Positions 1 through 6,847 of a stretch of 64,000 bases of DNA are shown piece after piece. The stretch is from an uncultured Selenomonadales bacterium (GTDB lineage Bacteria > Bacillota > Negativicutes > Selenomonadales > Selenomonadaceae). Position numbers and translations under genes: made by a program. The notes beneath the pieces were generated by a model. The model was not told the origin of the DNA and did not search any database. It saw only the letters and a program-made list of their open reading frames with translations. Location of the stretch: the NCBI GenBank assembly GCA_900315155.1, contig OMYB01000001.1, positions 186,001 through 250,000 of the forward strand. Reading direction: 5' to 3'. Every line of letters starts with the position of its first letter. Within the stretch, counting starts at the first letter, position 1.

Positions 1-111
1 TGGCGTCAATGGATCCGCATCACGATAAGCCTCCATCGTGCCTATACGCCCCATTGTAATATCCCGCAAAGCCCTATAATTTTGAATACGAATGCCCTCT
101 ATCATCGCCAT
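1..111 (-). CDS. AAA family ATPase, N-terminal fragment cut by window edge
   Basis: Only the first 37 codons are inside the window, on the minus strand, and the frame is open to position 1. The translation begins MAMIEGIRIQNYRALRDITM. The IRIQNYRALRD stretch is the usual first beta strand and loop of SMC/RecF-like AAA ATPases of the AAA_21 type found with OLD-like or toxin/defence ATPases. ATG at 111 is preceded by GGAGGG at 11 bases; a second ATG at 105 is possible. The Walker motifs are outside the window, so the family call rests only on this N-terminal signature. Confidence 0.6.
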   Translation of the reverse strand, partial: MAMIEGIRIQNYRALRDITMGRIGTMEAYRDADPLTP

Positions 112-177
112 AGCTGTACATTCCCTCCGCCGTTTCACCTTATATCGATATGCTGACTCAACTTACAGCATACTATA

Positions 178-189
178 GTTATGCATAAC
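178..189. promoter_or_regulatory. Perfect 12-bp palindrome upstream of the AAA ATPase
   Basis: GTTATGCATAAC is its own reverse complement. On the minus strand it lies between TTGAAA and TATAGT, a possible -35/-10 pair with a short 15-base spacer that would drive the ATPase gene starting at 111. A repressor site inside the spacer is a plausible reading. No regulator can be assigned. Confidence 0.4.
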
Positions 190-296
190 CATTTTCAACC
201 ATGATTATACCATGAAACAAATCCCCTTCCCATCCAAAATCTACACCCCCCTTGGTTATCGAGCCTTATCATCGCAAAGGATAGCAAGAACTCAGG

Positions 297-340
297 CATG
301 CACTTCGTGTTCCCTATCTGAAAGCGTTGGCAGGAAAATA
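297..340. repeat. Dispersed repeat A, copy 1
   Basis: This segment just after the WYL gene stop aligns with 5265-5307 at roughly 80 percent by eye. It starts with CATG and ends with GGCAGGAAAATA, with a 1-3 base gap. Weaker similarity extends outward on the 241-297 side. On the minus strand both copies keep one reading frame with SCQ...IGN.K.M...LLSFA, so the element may descend from a coding or leader sequence. Confidence 0.55.
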
Positions 341-349
341 TCCATTTAT

Positions 350-1357
350 TTACTCCTCAGACTGCTCGTATAGAGCTAGCGTGTTTTTCAGCATACGGAC
401 CAACTTCTCCCGTACTGCCTGCGGTGCCAGGACCTGCACGTTATCCGCGCGCTGCATCAGCCAGAAATAAAGTCCTGGACCAGCCTGAACCTTTACGCTG
501 CCTTCGCAGAAATCCCCTTCTAGTGGCTTTAGTTCAACGTCCCGCCCGAACTGGTCGATAATATCGTCCAGCTCGTAGCTGGGGAATTTCAGGTGCAGAC
601 AGATGGGCTCTCCCGTCCAGCTATACAGAGACTGATGTACGAAATCCGTCAAGCCCGTGCGTTCGTGAGCGCCAAAGAATTCCTTCAGCGGCTTACGTGG
701 TACATCGTTCAGGATGTGCAAACTCCCCATACGCTCCAGCCGGTAGTAGCTGAGATTGTCATATTTGCTGTAGTTGCAGATCAGGTAGTAGTTGTCCCCT
801 TTGCGGACCAATGCGTATGGGCTGACCTGATAGCGGCGATCCCGACGTGGCTTTTGTTGTTTTTCTATATCAAAATGCAGATACTGAAAAGCAATTTGCC
901 GATTCGCGCGAATGGCCTGCATGATGGCATCGATATAGTTCTTGACCTTGCGCCTGTCGCCTACCGGCTGCGGAGCAACCGGCGTAATCTGTGACAGCAG
1001 TTGTCTGCTGGTTGGGCTGCCCTGCTGCCTGAGCTTTTCCACCAAATCCCGCGCATCTTTTTCCGCCAGCGTCTTGGAGGCCAGTACGGCATCGATGAGG
1101 AACTTCAGCTGCCAATCCTCAAAGGTGCGACTGGCCAGAAAGAAACCATCCTTGTTATCATGCGCCTGAACGATATCCATTTCGCACTCGCCGCGCAGAA
1201 CGTTGATATCCCGGCAAATAGACTTCCGCTCAGCTGCAATGCCGTATTTTTCATCCAGGATTTTGCTGATCTGCACTGCCGTCTTGGGGTGCTCTTCATC
1301 CGTATCCAAAAGGATCTCCATGATGTGGAAAAACTTAGCTTTGGTATCTGCCATCAT
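350..1357 (-). CDS. WYL-domain transcriptional regulator
   Basis: The 335-residue protein has an N-terminal helix-turn-helix of the HTH_11 type (about residues 8-65, with AVQISKILDEKYGI) and a WYL domain (about 145-230, core ALVRKGDNYYLICNYSKYDN). A WCX-like C-terminal extension ends in the FWLMQRADNVQVLAP segment. WYL regulators sense nucleic acids or small ligands and often control defence or stress genes. It is transcribed alone on the minus strand. Start at 1357 (ATG ATG) follows GGGGA; the second ATG, at 1354, has better spacing. Its promoter overlaps an inverted repeat that also precedes the DUF6904-like gene, which suggests autoregulation plus control of that gene (inference). Confidence 0.85.
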   Translation of the reverse strand: MMADTKAKFFHIMEILLDTDEEHPKTAVQISKILDEKYGIAAERKSICRDINVLRGECEMDIVQAHDNKDGFFLASRTFEDWQLKFLIDAVLASKTLAEKDARDLVEKLRQQGSPTSRQLLSQITPVAPQPVGDRRKVKNYIDAIMQAIRANRQIAFQYLHFDIEKQQKPRRDRRYQVSPYALVRKGDNYYLICNYSKYDNLSYYRLERMGSLHILNDVPRKPLKEFFGAHERTGLTDFVHQSLYSWTGEPICLHLKFPSYELDDIIDQFGRDVELKPLEGDFCEGSVKVQAGPGLYFWLMQRADNVQVLAPQAVREKLVRMLKNTLALYEQSEE

Positions 1358-1433
1358 TCATTCCCCAACCTCTGCAAAACCGGTCCCGTCATAAAAATGG
1401 CTCTAATATGGCCATGCTGCGTCTCTCATACGT

Positions 1434-1464
1434 AGTATAGCAAAGTACACAGGACACTATTGTC
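1434..1464 (-). promoter_or_regulatory. Operator/promoter of the WYL gene (GACA-N4-TGTC box)
   Basis: On the minus strand TATACT (1439-1434) is a good -10. The inverted repeat GACA-ATAG-TGTC (1464-1453) lies 13 bases upstream and covers the expected -35. The same layout, with the same 13-base gap and the same flanking TGTCGCACGTTCT (plus strand), recurs at 5311-5341. A shared regulator, probably the WYL protein, is inferred. Confidence 0.6.
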
Positions 1465-1560
1465 GCACGTTCTTTTCTGCTGGGCAGGGTCCGCTCGATT
1501 TCCCGGTTGATGTACGCCATATCGTCCGAGAATCCCTGCCCAATGACTATACTGACACCA

Positions 1561-1604
1561 TTATGACATGCCCTCTCCCCTGCGTCAAAAACAAATCTCC
1601 GCCT
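1561..1604. repeat. Dispersed repeat C, copy 1
   Basis: This stretch begins TTATGACATGCC and contains GCGTCAAAAACAAAT. It aligns in the same orientation with 9068-9110 downstream of the AlaX gene, at roughly 80 percent by eye. It lies just upstream of the panE promoter. Function unknown. Confidence 0.45.
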
Positions 1605-1672
1605 TGTTGTAAACTTTTGTGGCAGGATGTGCTACAATATTTACATATCTTTATTATACGGAGGGTTTTACT

Positions 1673-2599
1673 ATGAAATTTGTTATTGTTGGCACTGGCG
1701 GTACGGGTGGCGTGCTGGGCGCCTATCTGGCGCACAGCGGACAGGACGTGACGTTTATCGCGCGGGGCGAGCATTTACGGGCTATACAGGAGCACGGCCT
1801 GCGCCTGCACACGGAGCATCGCGGCGATATCCTCGTAAAGCCTGCCCAGGCCTGCACGATGGACGACTATCACGGCACGCCCGACGTCATGCTGGTCTGC
1901 GTAAAGTATTATGGGCTGGATAGTGCCATCGCCCTGGCGCGCCGCGTCGCGGGGCCGGACACGCTCATCATCCCTATTCTCAACGTTTTCGGCACTGGTG
2001 CCGTCATGCAGGAGCAGCTCCCCGGGCTCACCGTGCTGGATGGCTGCATCTACGTCTTTGCAAAAAAGGGCGGTCCCGGCCTGATTTTGCAGCCGCAGTC
2101 CATCCTCAAGGTGTATTTTGGCTTCCGCTCGGAGCAGGACCAGCGTTTGGCCGAAAAAGCACGCGCCGTCGAACAAATCATGCAGGTTGCTGATATTGAG
2201 ACGCACTTTACCAACGCCATTCAGCGCGAGGCCATCACGAAATTTAGCTTTGTCTCACCGATGGGCGCGGCCGGACTGTATTTTGGCGTCAAGTCGGATG
2301 CCTTCCAGGTCCCCGGCGAGCCGCGCACGTTCTTTCAGGGACTGGTACAGGAGGTGCAGGCCATCGGCGAGGCCATGGGACTCACCTTCACGGAAAATCT
2401 CGTCACCCGCAGCCTGCGCATGATGGACGGCTTCGCCCCCGGCCTCACCACCTCTATGCAGCGCGACGTAGCAGCCGGCGGCACCTCCGAGTTCGCCGGC
2501 CTCGTAGACCGCGTCGTAGCCATCGGCCGCCAATATCACGTGCCTACGCCTTGCTACGACAAGGTAGCCGCCTTCGGCCGTGAGCACCATATAAAGTAA
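1673..2599 (+). CDS. panE: 2-dehydropantoate 2-reductase (ketopantoate reductase)
   Basis: The 308-residue NADPH-dependent reductase would convert ketopantoate to pantoate in pantothenate/CoA synthesis. The N-terminal Rossmann motif GTGGTGGVLGAYLA (residues about 7-20) replaces the usual GxGxxG. The C-terminal ApbA domain holds the helix-rich part with the family's KFSFVSPMGA region. The start at 1673 has GGAGGG seven bases upstream; an upstream ATG at 1619 lies in the promoter and is rejected. An extended -10 (TGC TACAAT, 1632-1637) precedes it. Members with this divergent motif could act on other 2-oxo acids. A broken paralogue lies at 6481-6627. The gene converges on the NapH-like gene. 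Confidence 0.82.
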   Translation: MKFVIVGTGGTGGVLGAYLAHSGQDVTFIARGEHLRAIQEHGLRLHTEHRGDILVKPAQACTMDDYHGTPDVMLVCVKYYGLDSAIALARRVAGPDTLIIPILNVFGTGAVMQEQLPGLTVLDGCIYVFAKKGGPGLILQPQSILKVYFGFRSEQDQRLAEKARAVEQIMQVADIETHFTNAIQREAITKFSFVSPMGAAGLYFGVKSDAFQVPGEPRTFFQGLVQEVQAIGEAMGLTFTENLVTRSLRMMDGFAPGLTTSMQRDVAAGGTSEFAGLVDRVVAIGRQYHVPTPCYDKVAAFGREHHIK

Positions 2600-2653
2600 G
2601 AACCGTTCATAAAAACCTGGCACAATCATCTTATTGACTTCCTGCTCAGATTG

Positions 2654-3253
2654 TTATGCATCACTCTCTTGACCGGACTTTGTCTGGCAAATCAGCTGTG
2701 TCAGTGTTCCCATCGGGCAGCAGACGCACCATGCACGTGGCCTGTACCAAAGCATAAGTGCAAGGGCTATTATCTCCGAGGTAAGCATGAAGCTGTACAG
2801 CTTAAAGGCAAAAGCAGCTACCCATGGCTCTGTACCACCCGCATAGGCCCAATGCCACAGTACGTCTATGCTCCAGAGTACTGTCACCATTTCCTGCAAG
2901 CTGCCCGCACCATGCGCAATCAGCCATGTCGTATAGACAATATTGCCGAACATGGCAAAGAAAAATACCATAAACGCATAGCGAAAAGGCTTGCCCTTCA
3001 TCCAGCCGGGCATGTCATGGCCACGTGACAGACCGAGCTGCCCGCCGAACATACGCAGGAACTGCCCCCGGTCACAGTAGTGGTTGCAGAAGCCTTTCGT
3101 ACCAAAGCCAACAGCAAAGACCAACGGCAGAAGGAAGCTAATCAGTCCCAGCCACGCAAAGAGAATATGAAAATAGCCCGCTATAAAGAAGAACAGCGAG
3201 TACAGCCACAGGTGATGATACCAATGCGGCCTTGACGGCACTACGCGCTTCAT
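2654..3253 (-). CDS. NapH/CcoG-like membrane protein with two cysteine motifs
   Basis: The 199-residue protein has about four to five hydrophobic segments (LWLYSLFFFIAGYFHILFAW, LISFLLPLVFAV, FMVFFFAMFGNIVY, MLTSEIIALALML). Two cysteine clusters, GFCNHYCDRGQFLR and CVCCPMGTLTQ, match the paired CxxxCP-type motifs of NapH, YccM and related quinol-to-ferredoxin electron-transfer proteins. ATG at 3253 has GGAGGT six bases upstream and overlaps the stop of the ferredoxin gene (ATGA), so the two are translationally coupled. It probably passes electrons between a membrane quinone pool and the adjacent ferredoxin; the terminal acceptor is unknown. Confidence 0.7.
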   Translation of the reverse strand: MKRVVPSRPHWYHHLWLYSLFFFIAGYFHILFAWLGLISFLLPLVFAVGFGTKGFCNHYCDRGQFLRMFGGQLGLSRGHDMPGWMKGKPFRYAFMVFFFAMFGNIVYTTWLIAHGAGSLQEMVTVLWSIDVLWHWAYAGGTEPWVAAFAFKLYSFMLTSEIIALALMLWYRPRAWCVCCPMGTLTQLICQTKSGQESDA

Positions 3254-3459
3254 GCCCGCACCTCCATCCTTATGATATCTGCGGGACAGATGCGGCTGCA
3301 CATGCCGCAGCCTACACATTTTTCTGCATCGACAACCGCATAGCTCCCTCGCCATACCGTAATAGCACCGCGCGGGCACACATCCGCACAACTGCCACAG
3401 GCCACGCAGGAAAACTTATCTGGCACAGCTATCCGCTTGGGACGCGTTTTGTTGACCAT
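3250..3459 (-). CDS. 2[4Fe-4S] ferredoxin
   Basis: The 69-residue protein has two complete cluster motifs, CVACGSCADVCP and CVGCGMCSRICP, each CxxCxxCxxxCP, as in clostridial-type dicluster ferredoxins. The start at 3459 (MVNKTRPKRIAV) has AAGGAG nine bases upstream; an earlier ATG at 3492 lacks a site. It sits between nudC copy 1 (stop 41 bases upstream) and the NapH-like gene, with which it overlaps by four bases. It is probably the soluble or peripheral electron carrier of that membrane protein. Confidence 0.85.
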   Translation of the reverse strand: MVNKTRPKRIAVPDKFSCVACGSCADVCPRGAITVWRGSYAVVDAEKCVGCGMCSRICPADIIRMEVRA

Positions 3460-3500
3460 ACATCTACACTCCTTATGCCCACTGCCATGCATTCATCTGC

Positions 3501-4361
3501 TCAGCAACTCTGGCCGTCGCGGAAGCGGGCCATCATTTCGTTGGTCAGGCTCCAGTCGTCCGGCTGTAAAACGACCTGCTCACGCGGCACCCAAATAGCG
3601 CGGCTGAGTTCCTGTTTGTCCATGTGTATTTGCGTGCTGCCGTCCACGTCGCAGTAAAAGCCAGCCAGTATATCAGCCGCGCTCCCCCACGGCTGGGATT
3701 TATAGTAGCGCACGTTTTTCACGTAGAGGCCCACCTCCTCGTAGACCTCCCGTGCCACGGTCTCCTCCAACGTCTCGCCGATTTCCGTAAAGCCTGCGAT
3801 GAGCGCGTAGAACGTACTATGGTGGCCTAAATGCTGCGTCGCATATTTGGTCAGCAGTATTTGGTCACCATTGATAACGCCCGCAATAATGGCAGGGTTG
3901 ATACGCGGGTACTCCACATGCCCGCAAGCTGGACAGCGCATCGCCCTTTCCGCCCCATCCGGCTGCATCGTCTGACCACAATGTCCGCAAAAGCGTGTAT
4001 GCTGATACCAGGTTGCGAGATGCCAGGCCGTATAGAAAGCAAAAAAAGTACTGCGTGGTGCCTGCTTGGCCGTGCGCACCTGCCGCGCCGGTTCATAGCC
4101 GTAGCCAGCCGGTACCCGCACATGCTCGGCCAGACACAAAAAATAACTTTGACCGCCTATATGGAACAAATAACGATAATTTGCCGACTGATCCTCTCCT
4201 ACAACCATCGCGGCCAGTGGAAAGAGCGGGTCCGCTGACGCCGCCGCTGTGCGCACCAAAACCTTGCTCTGCTGAAAATGCACGATGACGCTGTCTGCCT
4301 GCACCACCTGCTCCAGCTGCCAGCGATTATCTAGCCTTAGCGGTGCTATATCCTGTAGCAT
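3501..4361 (-). CDS. nudC: NADH pyrophosphatase (NudC-type Nudix hydrolase), copy 1
   Basis: The 286-residue protein splits NAD(H) into NMN(H) and AMP; bacterial NudC also removes NAD caps from RNA. It has an N-terminal NUDIX-like domain, a zinc ribbon (CGHCGQTMQ...CPACG, about residues 124-145) and the Nudix box GFTEIGETLEETVAREVYEEVGL region. The SQPW motif is present but continues GSAADIL instead of the usual PFPxS, which may alter nucleotide selectivity. ATG at 4361 follows GGAGGC. It leads an apparent operon with the ferredoxin and NapH-like genes. The protein is a close paralogue of 6848-7708: the C-terminal 125 residues differ at about 8 positions, the N-terminal half at many more. Confidence 0.88.
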   Translation of the reverse strand: MLQDIAPLRLDNRWQLEQVVQADSVIVHFQQSKVLVRTAAASADPLFPLAAMVVGEDQSANYRYLFHIGGQSYFLCLAEHVRVPAGYGYEPARQVRTAKQAPRSTFFAFYTAWHLATWYQHTRFCGHCGQTMQPDGAERAMRCPACGHVEYPRINPAIIAGVINGDQILLTKYATQHLGHHSTFYALIAGFTEIGETLEETVAREVYEEVGLYVKNVRYYKSQPWGSAADILAGFYCDVDGSTQIHMDKQELSRAIWVPREQVVLQPDDWSLTNEMMARFRDGQSC

Positions 4362-4418
4362 TTTCTCTTGCCTCCGTGACGCTGGTGGTGAAGATGCCTT
4401 TCTATATTTTCAGCATAC

Positions 4419-4432
4419 AGACCTGCAGGTCT
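4419..4432. promoter_or_regulatory. Perfect 14-bp palindrome between the DUF6904-like gene and nudC copy 1
   Basis: AGACCTGCAGGTCT is a perfect palindrome whose last base touches the stop codon of the upstream minus-strand gene. It lies 58 bases upstream of the nudC start. A longer flanking inverted repeat (GTGGTGA 4385-4391 with TCACCAC 4432-4438) could form a hairpin. It may be an operator for nudC or part of a weak terminator. Confidence 0.35.
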
Positions 4433-5229
4433 CACCACTCCATAACTTCTGGATACTGATTACTAAACAGGTCTACCTCAGATTCATCAACGTCATATTG
4501 AAATGCCGCCGTCCTGATGTCTCTTACCATCCGATTGTATTTATGGTCCGACAATGGGTCCATGAAGCATCTGACGATTTTACCCAATTCCTGTGGTCTT
4601 TTTTCCGGCTTCATATTACCGTATCGTATATTCAGCATATCTATGTATTGTGGATACATATCCGGACGGATTTGTTCTATTCCATAATCCGGACCGTATA
4701 CCGCATTCCTGTGAATGCGTGCCATTCTTCGCTTACCAATAAGCCGCTGCATTTCCAGCCATACCAGCGAAACAAACAATTTTACCAGACCGATAGATGA
4801 CTCCAATCGCTCGCCGACAGCCTCATAAACAGCTTTGTCAATTCCTCGATAGAGTTTTTTCGGGTGCTCTATAGCCTTAACAGCCATATCATCGATAACC
4901 AAAGTAAAATAAGCCAGCTCAGGCCACATAAGGGGAACGGAAAATTCTACGTTTCTTTCTGGCAGCTCTTTATCCTCAAACTCCATGGACTGGTGGTCCA
5001 CACCGTTGAAGCATCTATCAATGCCGCGCATTCCCATGTAGGCGTGACGTATCTCATAAAGCACGCCGAGAACCCGTAGTGCCTCACCATCTCCTGAGAC
5101 GGCTGGTTCTTCACCAGGCGGCCCCATAACGTCATATACAGCGTCATATAGTGTATCCAAATCGTCGAATGTACCTGAAATATACGCACCTAAATGATTC
5201 GGCGTGTCCTTTACCTTAAGCATGCTCAT
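4432..5229 (-). CDS. DUF6904-like protein of unknown function
   Basis: The 265-residue protein starts MSMLKVKDTPNHLGAYISGT. The pattern LKVKDTPN.LG..ISG.FDDLDTLYDA followed by YEIRHAYMGMRGID resembles the DUF6904 family; I recognise it only by this N-terminal pattern. It has no signal peptide, membrane segment or obvious catalytic motif. The middle is alpha-helical, with FSVPLMWPELAYFTLVIDD. AGGAGG is 4 bases before the ATG at 5229, and a second ATG at 5223 is possible. A 16-codon leader ORF ends on the start codon. The promoter at 5311-5341 copies that of the WYL gene, so the two are probably co-regulated. Confidence 0.6.
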   Translation of the reverse strand: MSMLKVKDTPNHLGAYISGTFDDLDTLYDAVYDVMGPPGEEPAVSGDGEALRVLGVLYEIRHAYMGMRGIDRCFNGVDHQSMEFEDKELPERNVEFSVPLMWPELAYFTLVIDDMAVKAIEHPKKLYRGIDKAVYEAVGERLESSIGLVKLFVSLVWLEMQRLIGKRRMARIHRNAVYGPDYGIEQIRPDMYPQYIDMLNIRYGNMKPEKRPQELGKIVRCFMDPLSDHKYNRMVRDIRTAAFQYDVDESEVDLFSNQYPEVMEW

Positions 5230-5276
5230 TCATCCTCCTTAGCAAATGATAGTAGCAGCGGGAACATGCGCTTCAT
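5226..5276 (-). other. Possible 16-codon leader peptide overlapping the DUF6904-like start
   Basis: An ATG at 5276 opens a frame MKRMFPLLLSFAKEDE that ends in TGA at 5228-5226, overlapping the ATG at 5229-5227. Its last codons contain the AGGAGG ribosome-binding site of the next gene, so translation could be coupled. Its own ribosome site is weak (GGGA). The frame lies in dispersed repeat A, so it may be a fossil rather than a working leader. Confidence 0.3.
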
Positions 5277-5307
5277 ATTCCCGATCAAAGGGTGCTGGCA
5301 GGAAATA
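5265..5307. repeat. Dispersed repeat A, copy 2
   Basis: This is the partner of 297-340, starting CATGCGCTTC and ending GCTGGCAGGAAATA. Here it forms the 5' leader of the DUF6904-like gene, downstream of its promoter in the minus direction. Confidence 0.55.
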
Positions 5308-5310
5308 CGA

Positions 5311-5341
5311 AGTATATCAAATGACACCAGACGCTATTGTC
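5311..5341 (-). promoter_or_regulatory. Operator/promoter of the DUF6904-like gene, copy of the WYL promoter
   Basis: On the minus strand TATACT (5316-5311) is the -10, and GACA-ATAG-CGTC (5341-5330) lies 13 bases upstream. Compared with 1434-1464, one arm base is changed. The flank ATTGTCGCACGTTCT is identical on the plus strand in both sites. The matching geometry supports one shared regulator. Confidence 0.6.
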
Positions 5342-5384
5342 GCACGTTCTGCAACCGTGTCCTGAAACCGCTGCAGTCGCGGAA

Positions 5385-5783
5385 TTATACCTTCCGCTCA
5401 AGGTTCCTGAGCACTTCCGCCGTGACGTTGCCGCGCAGGCCGCGTTTGAACAGCCTGGCGTGGTGCATGATGTCCTTGATGTTCTCGATGTACTCCCGCT
5501 CGGCCTGCAGCATCTCGGGCGGCAGGATACCTTCCTGCGCGAGCTCAGACAGCACGGCGTATTCCTTTTCCAGTGCTTTCACGTTCTTCTGCTGGGTCAG
5601 GAGCAGCCCGATATTGCCCTTTTCCACCTTGTTCATGACCGTATCGATCTTGTCATGCAGGACGTCGACCTTGACCATGTGCTCCTTTAAGAGCAGGAGC
5701 TGCCGCTGCTTTTTCTGCAGGGCAGCCATATTTTCTGACTTATGCCCGCCATGCTCATGGCAATCGCATTCGTGTTCCATCAT
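5385..5783 (-). CDS. Small coiled-coil protein with His/Cys-rich N terminus
   Basis: Unrecognised protein of about 132 residues. The N-terminal segment MMEHECDCHEHGGHKSE is rich in His, Cys and Glu and could bind metal. The rest is strongly helical and charged (about residues 25-100), with heptad-like leucines suggesting a coiled coil. It follows pncA on the same strand. The start is uncertain: AAAGGGAG lies ten bases before the ATG at 5783, while a TTG at 5813 and an ATG at 5792 are too far from or too close to that site. No function is assigned. Confidence 0.6.
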   Translation of the reverse strand: MMEHECDCHEHGGHKSENMAALQKKQRQLLLLKEHMVKVDVLHDKIDTVMNKVEKGNIGLLLTQQKNVKALEKEYAVLSELAQEGILPPEMLQAEREYIENIKDIMHHARLFKRGLRGNVTAEVLRNLERKV

Positions 5784-5815
5784 CGCATCCATACTCCCTT
5801 TATCCAATTTCAAAC

Positions 5816-6337
5816 TTACCCAGCCACATCAATCTGACACATCTTCATGGCCGCAAGAGCGTTGGCGTGGCTCTCGGGAGTCACACCGGCACAGCAGCTG
5901 GCATCTACGCAGATGGGCTTTTCCGGGTAGAACGCTTTGAGGAGCAGTGCATTCGAGATGACACAGATATCCGTGCAGAGACCGACGAGCTCAATTTCGT
6001 CGTAGTCTGCCACCAGTTTCGGCAGGTCAACCGCGCCAAAGGTCGGCTTTTCCACCACAGCCTTGGCATTGGCTTTAAACGCCTGCAGCTGCGGCACAAT
6101 CTCCCAGCCCGGCGTGCCCTTGATGCAGTGCTCGACCGGCAGTTTGCGCCCCTCTGCCGTCTCCAAATAGTTGACCGGGTGGGTGTCCATGGTGAAAATC
6201 ACATCTGCGCTATGCGTGTCCTGTACCTGGGACAGCTTCTCTACCAGTTTAGGCAGCATGGCCTGCGCCTCCGCCGTGCCCAGGCTCCCATCGACAAAAT
6301 CGTTCTGCATATCGACGATAATAATAACCTTACTCAT
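5816..6337 (-). CDS. pncA: Nicotinamidase/isochorismatase-family cysteine hydrolase
   Basis: The 173-residue protein has the catalytic triad pattern of nicotinamidases: Asp in IIIVDMQNDFVDGSLG (residue about 9), Lys in VVEKPTFGAVD (about 97), and nucleophile Cys in GLCTDICVISNALLLKA. MDTHP supplies part of the metal site. It would convert nicotinamide to nicotinate in NAD salvage. ATG at 6337 follows AGGAGG. Its upstream region shares a 55-base element, including an extended -10 (TGA TATACT), with the promoter of nudC copy 2. Both enzymes act on NAD metabolites, so common control is plausible. Confidence 0.82.
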   Translation of the reverse strand: MSKVIIIVDMQNDFVDGSLGTAEAQAMLPKLVEKLSQVQDTHSADVIFTMDTHPVNYLETAEGRKLPVEHCIKGTPGWEIVPQLQAFKANAKAVVEKPTFGAVDLPKLVADYDEIELVGLCTDICVISNALLLKAFYPEKPICVDASCCAGVTPESHANALAAMKMCQIDVAG

Positions 6338-6356
6338 ATCCTGTTCCTCCTGTTCA

Positions 6357-6411
6357 GCTTGTTGCCATCAGTATATCATATATCCCAGCCATTTTGTTCT
6401 ACTTCTTTGCC
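6357..6411. promoter_or_regulatory. Shared promoter element B, copy upstream of pncA
   Basis: About 42 of 55 bases match 7728-7782 by eye. Read on the minus strand it contains an extended -10, TGATATACT, for pncA. On the plus side it lies just before the promoter of the deleted panE copy (extended -10 TGATACAAT, 6438-6446). With its partner it brackets the second panE/nudC unit as direct repeats. Confidence 0.55.
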
Positions 6412-6480
6412 TTTCTGTAAACTTTTGTGGCGAGATGTGATACAATGTTTACATATCATTGCTACACGGAGGTACTATCT

Positions 6481-6627
6481 ATGAAATTTGTTATTGTTGG
6501 TACAGGCGGCACCTCCGAATTCGCCGGTCTCGTAGACCGCGTCGTGACGCTCGGCCGCCAGTACCATGTCCCCACGCCCTGCTACGACAAAGTCGCCGCC
6601 TTCGGCCGGGAACACAACATAAAATAA
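6481..6627 (+). pseudogene. Internally deleted panE paralogue (48 codons left)
   Basis: The first nine or so codons (MKFVIVGTGGT) and their promoter and ribosome site (GGAGG, 8 bases) match panE at 1673. They are joined in frame to the last 38 codons (GGTSEFAGLVDRVV... to the stop). About 260 codons of the middle are missing. The junction falls at a GGCGGYACC-like sequence present at both ends in the intact gene, as expected for deletion between short direct repeats. Differences from panE in the kept 3' part are mostly at third codon positions. A 48-residue product would lack both the coenzyme and substrate domains. Confidence 0.85.
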
Positions 6628-6641
6628 AATACAGTACAAAC

Positions 6642-6797
6642 CTATTTCTGTGGTGGATTATCCATGGCATATTGTGCGGCCTGGTCTGCAGCGGTGACAA
6701 CGTGGAGACCACGCGCATACTTGAGCGTAACCGTCCGCGGCTCACAGCCGTCGTCATCACTATATACGAGCGCCACCGTCAAGGTATCATGCTCTTC
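6642..6797 (-). pseudogene. Possible gene remnant between the deleted panE and nudC copy 2
   Basis: A minus-strand frame of 51 codons with protein-like composition (VALVYSDDDGCEPRTV, then LKYARGLHVVTAADQAA) ends at TAG 6644-6642. An in-frame TAA bounds it upstream, and there is no ATG with a ribosome site; only TTG or GTG starts exist. It may be the C-terminal end of a lost gene. It does not match the ferredoxin or NapH-like protein that occupies this position in the first unit. Confidence 0.3.
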
Positions 6798-6847
6798 TTA
6801 TGCATAAAAATCGCTCCCATCTATATCCGTTCCCTGCGTTAATCCAC

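Noticed and set aside
3460..3500. Separate promoter for the ferredoxin/NapH pair
   Set aside because: The 41-base gap after nudC copy 1 has a ribosome site but no convincing -35/-10 pair.
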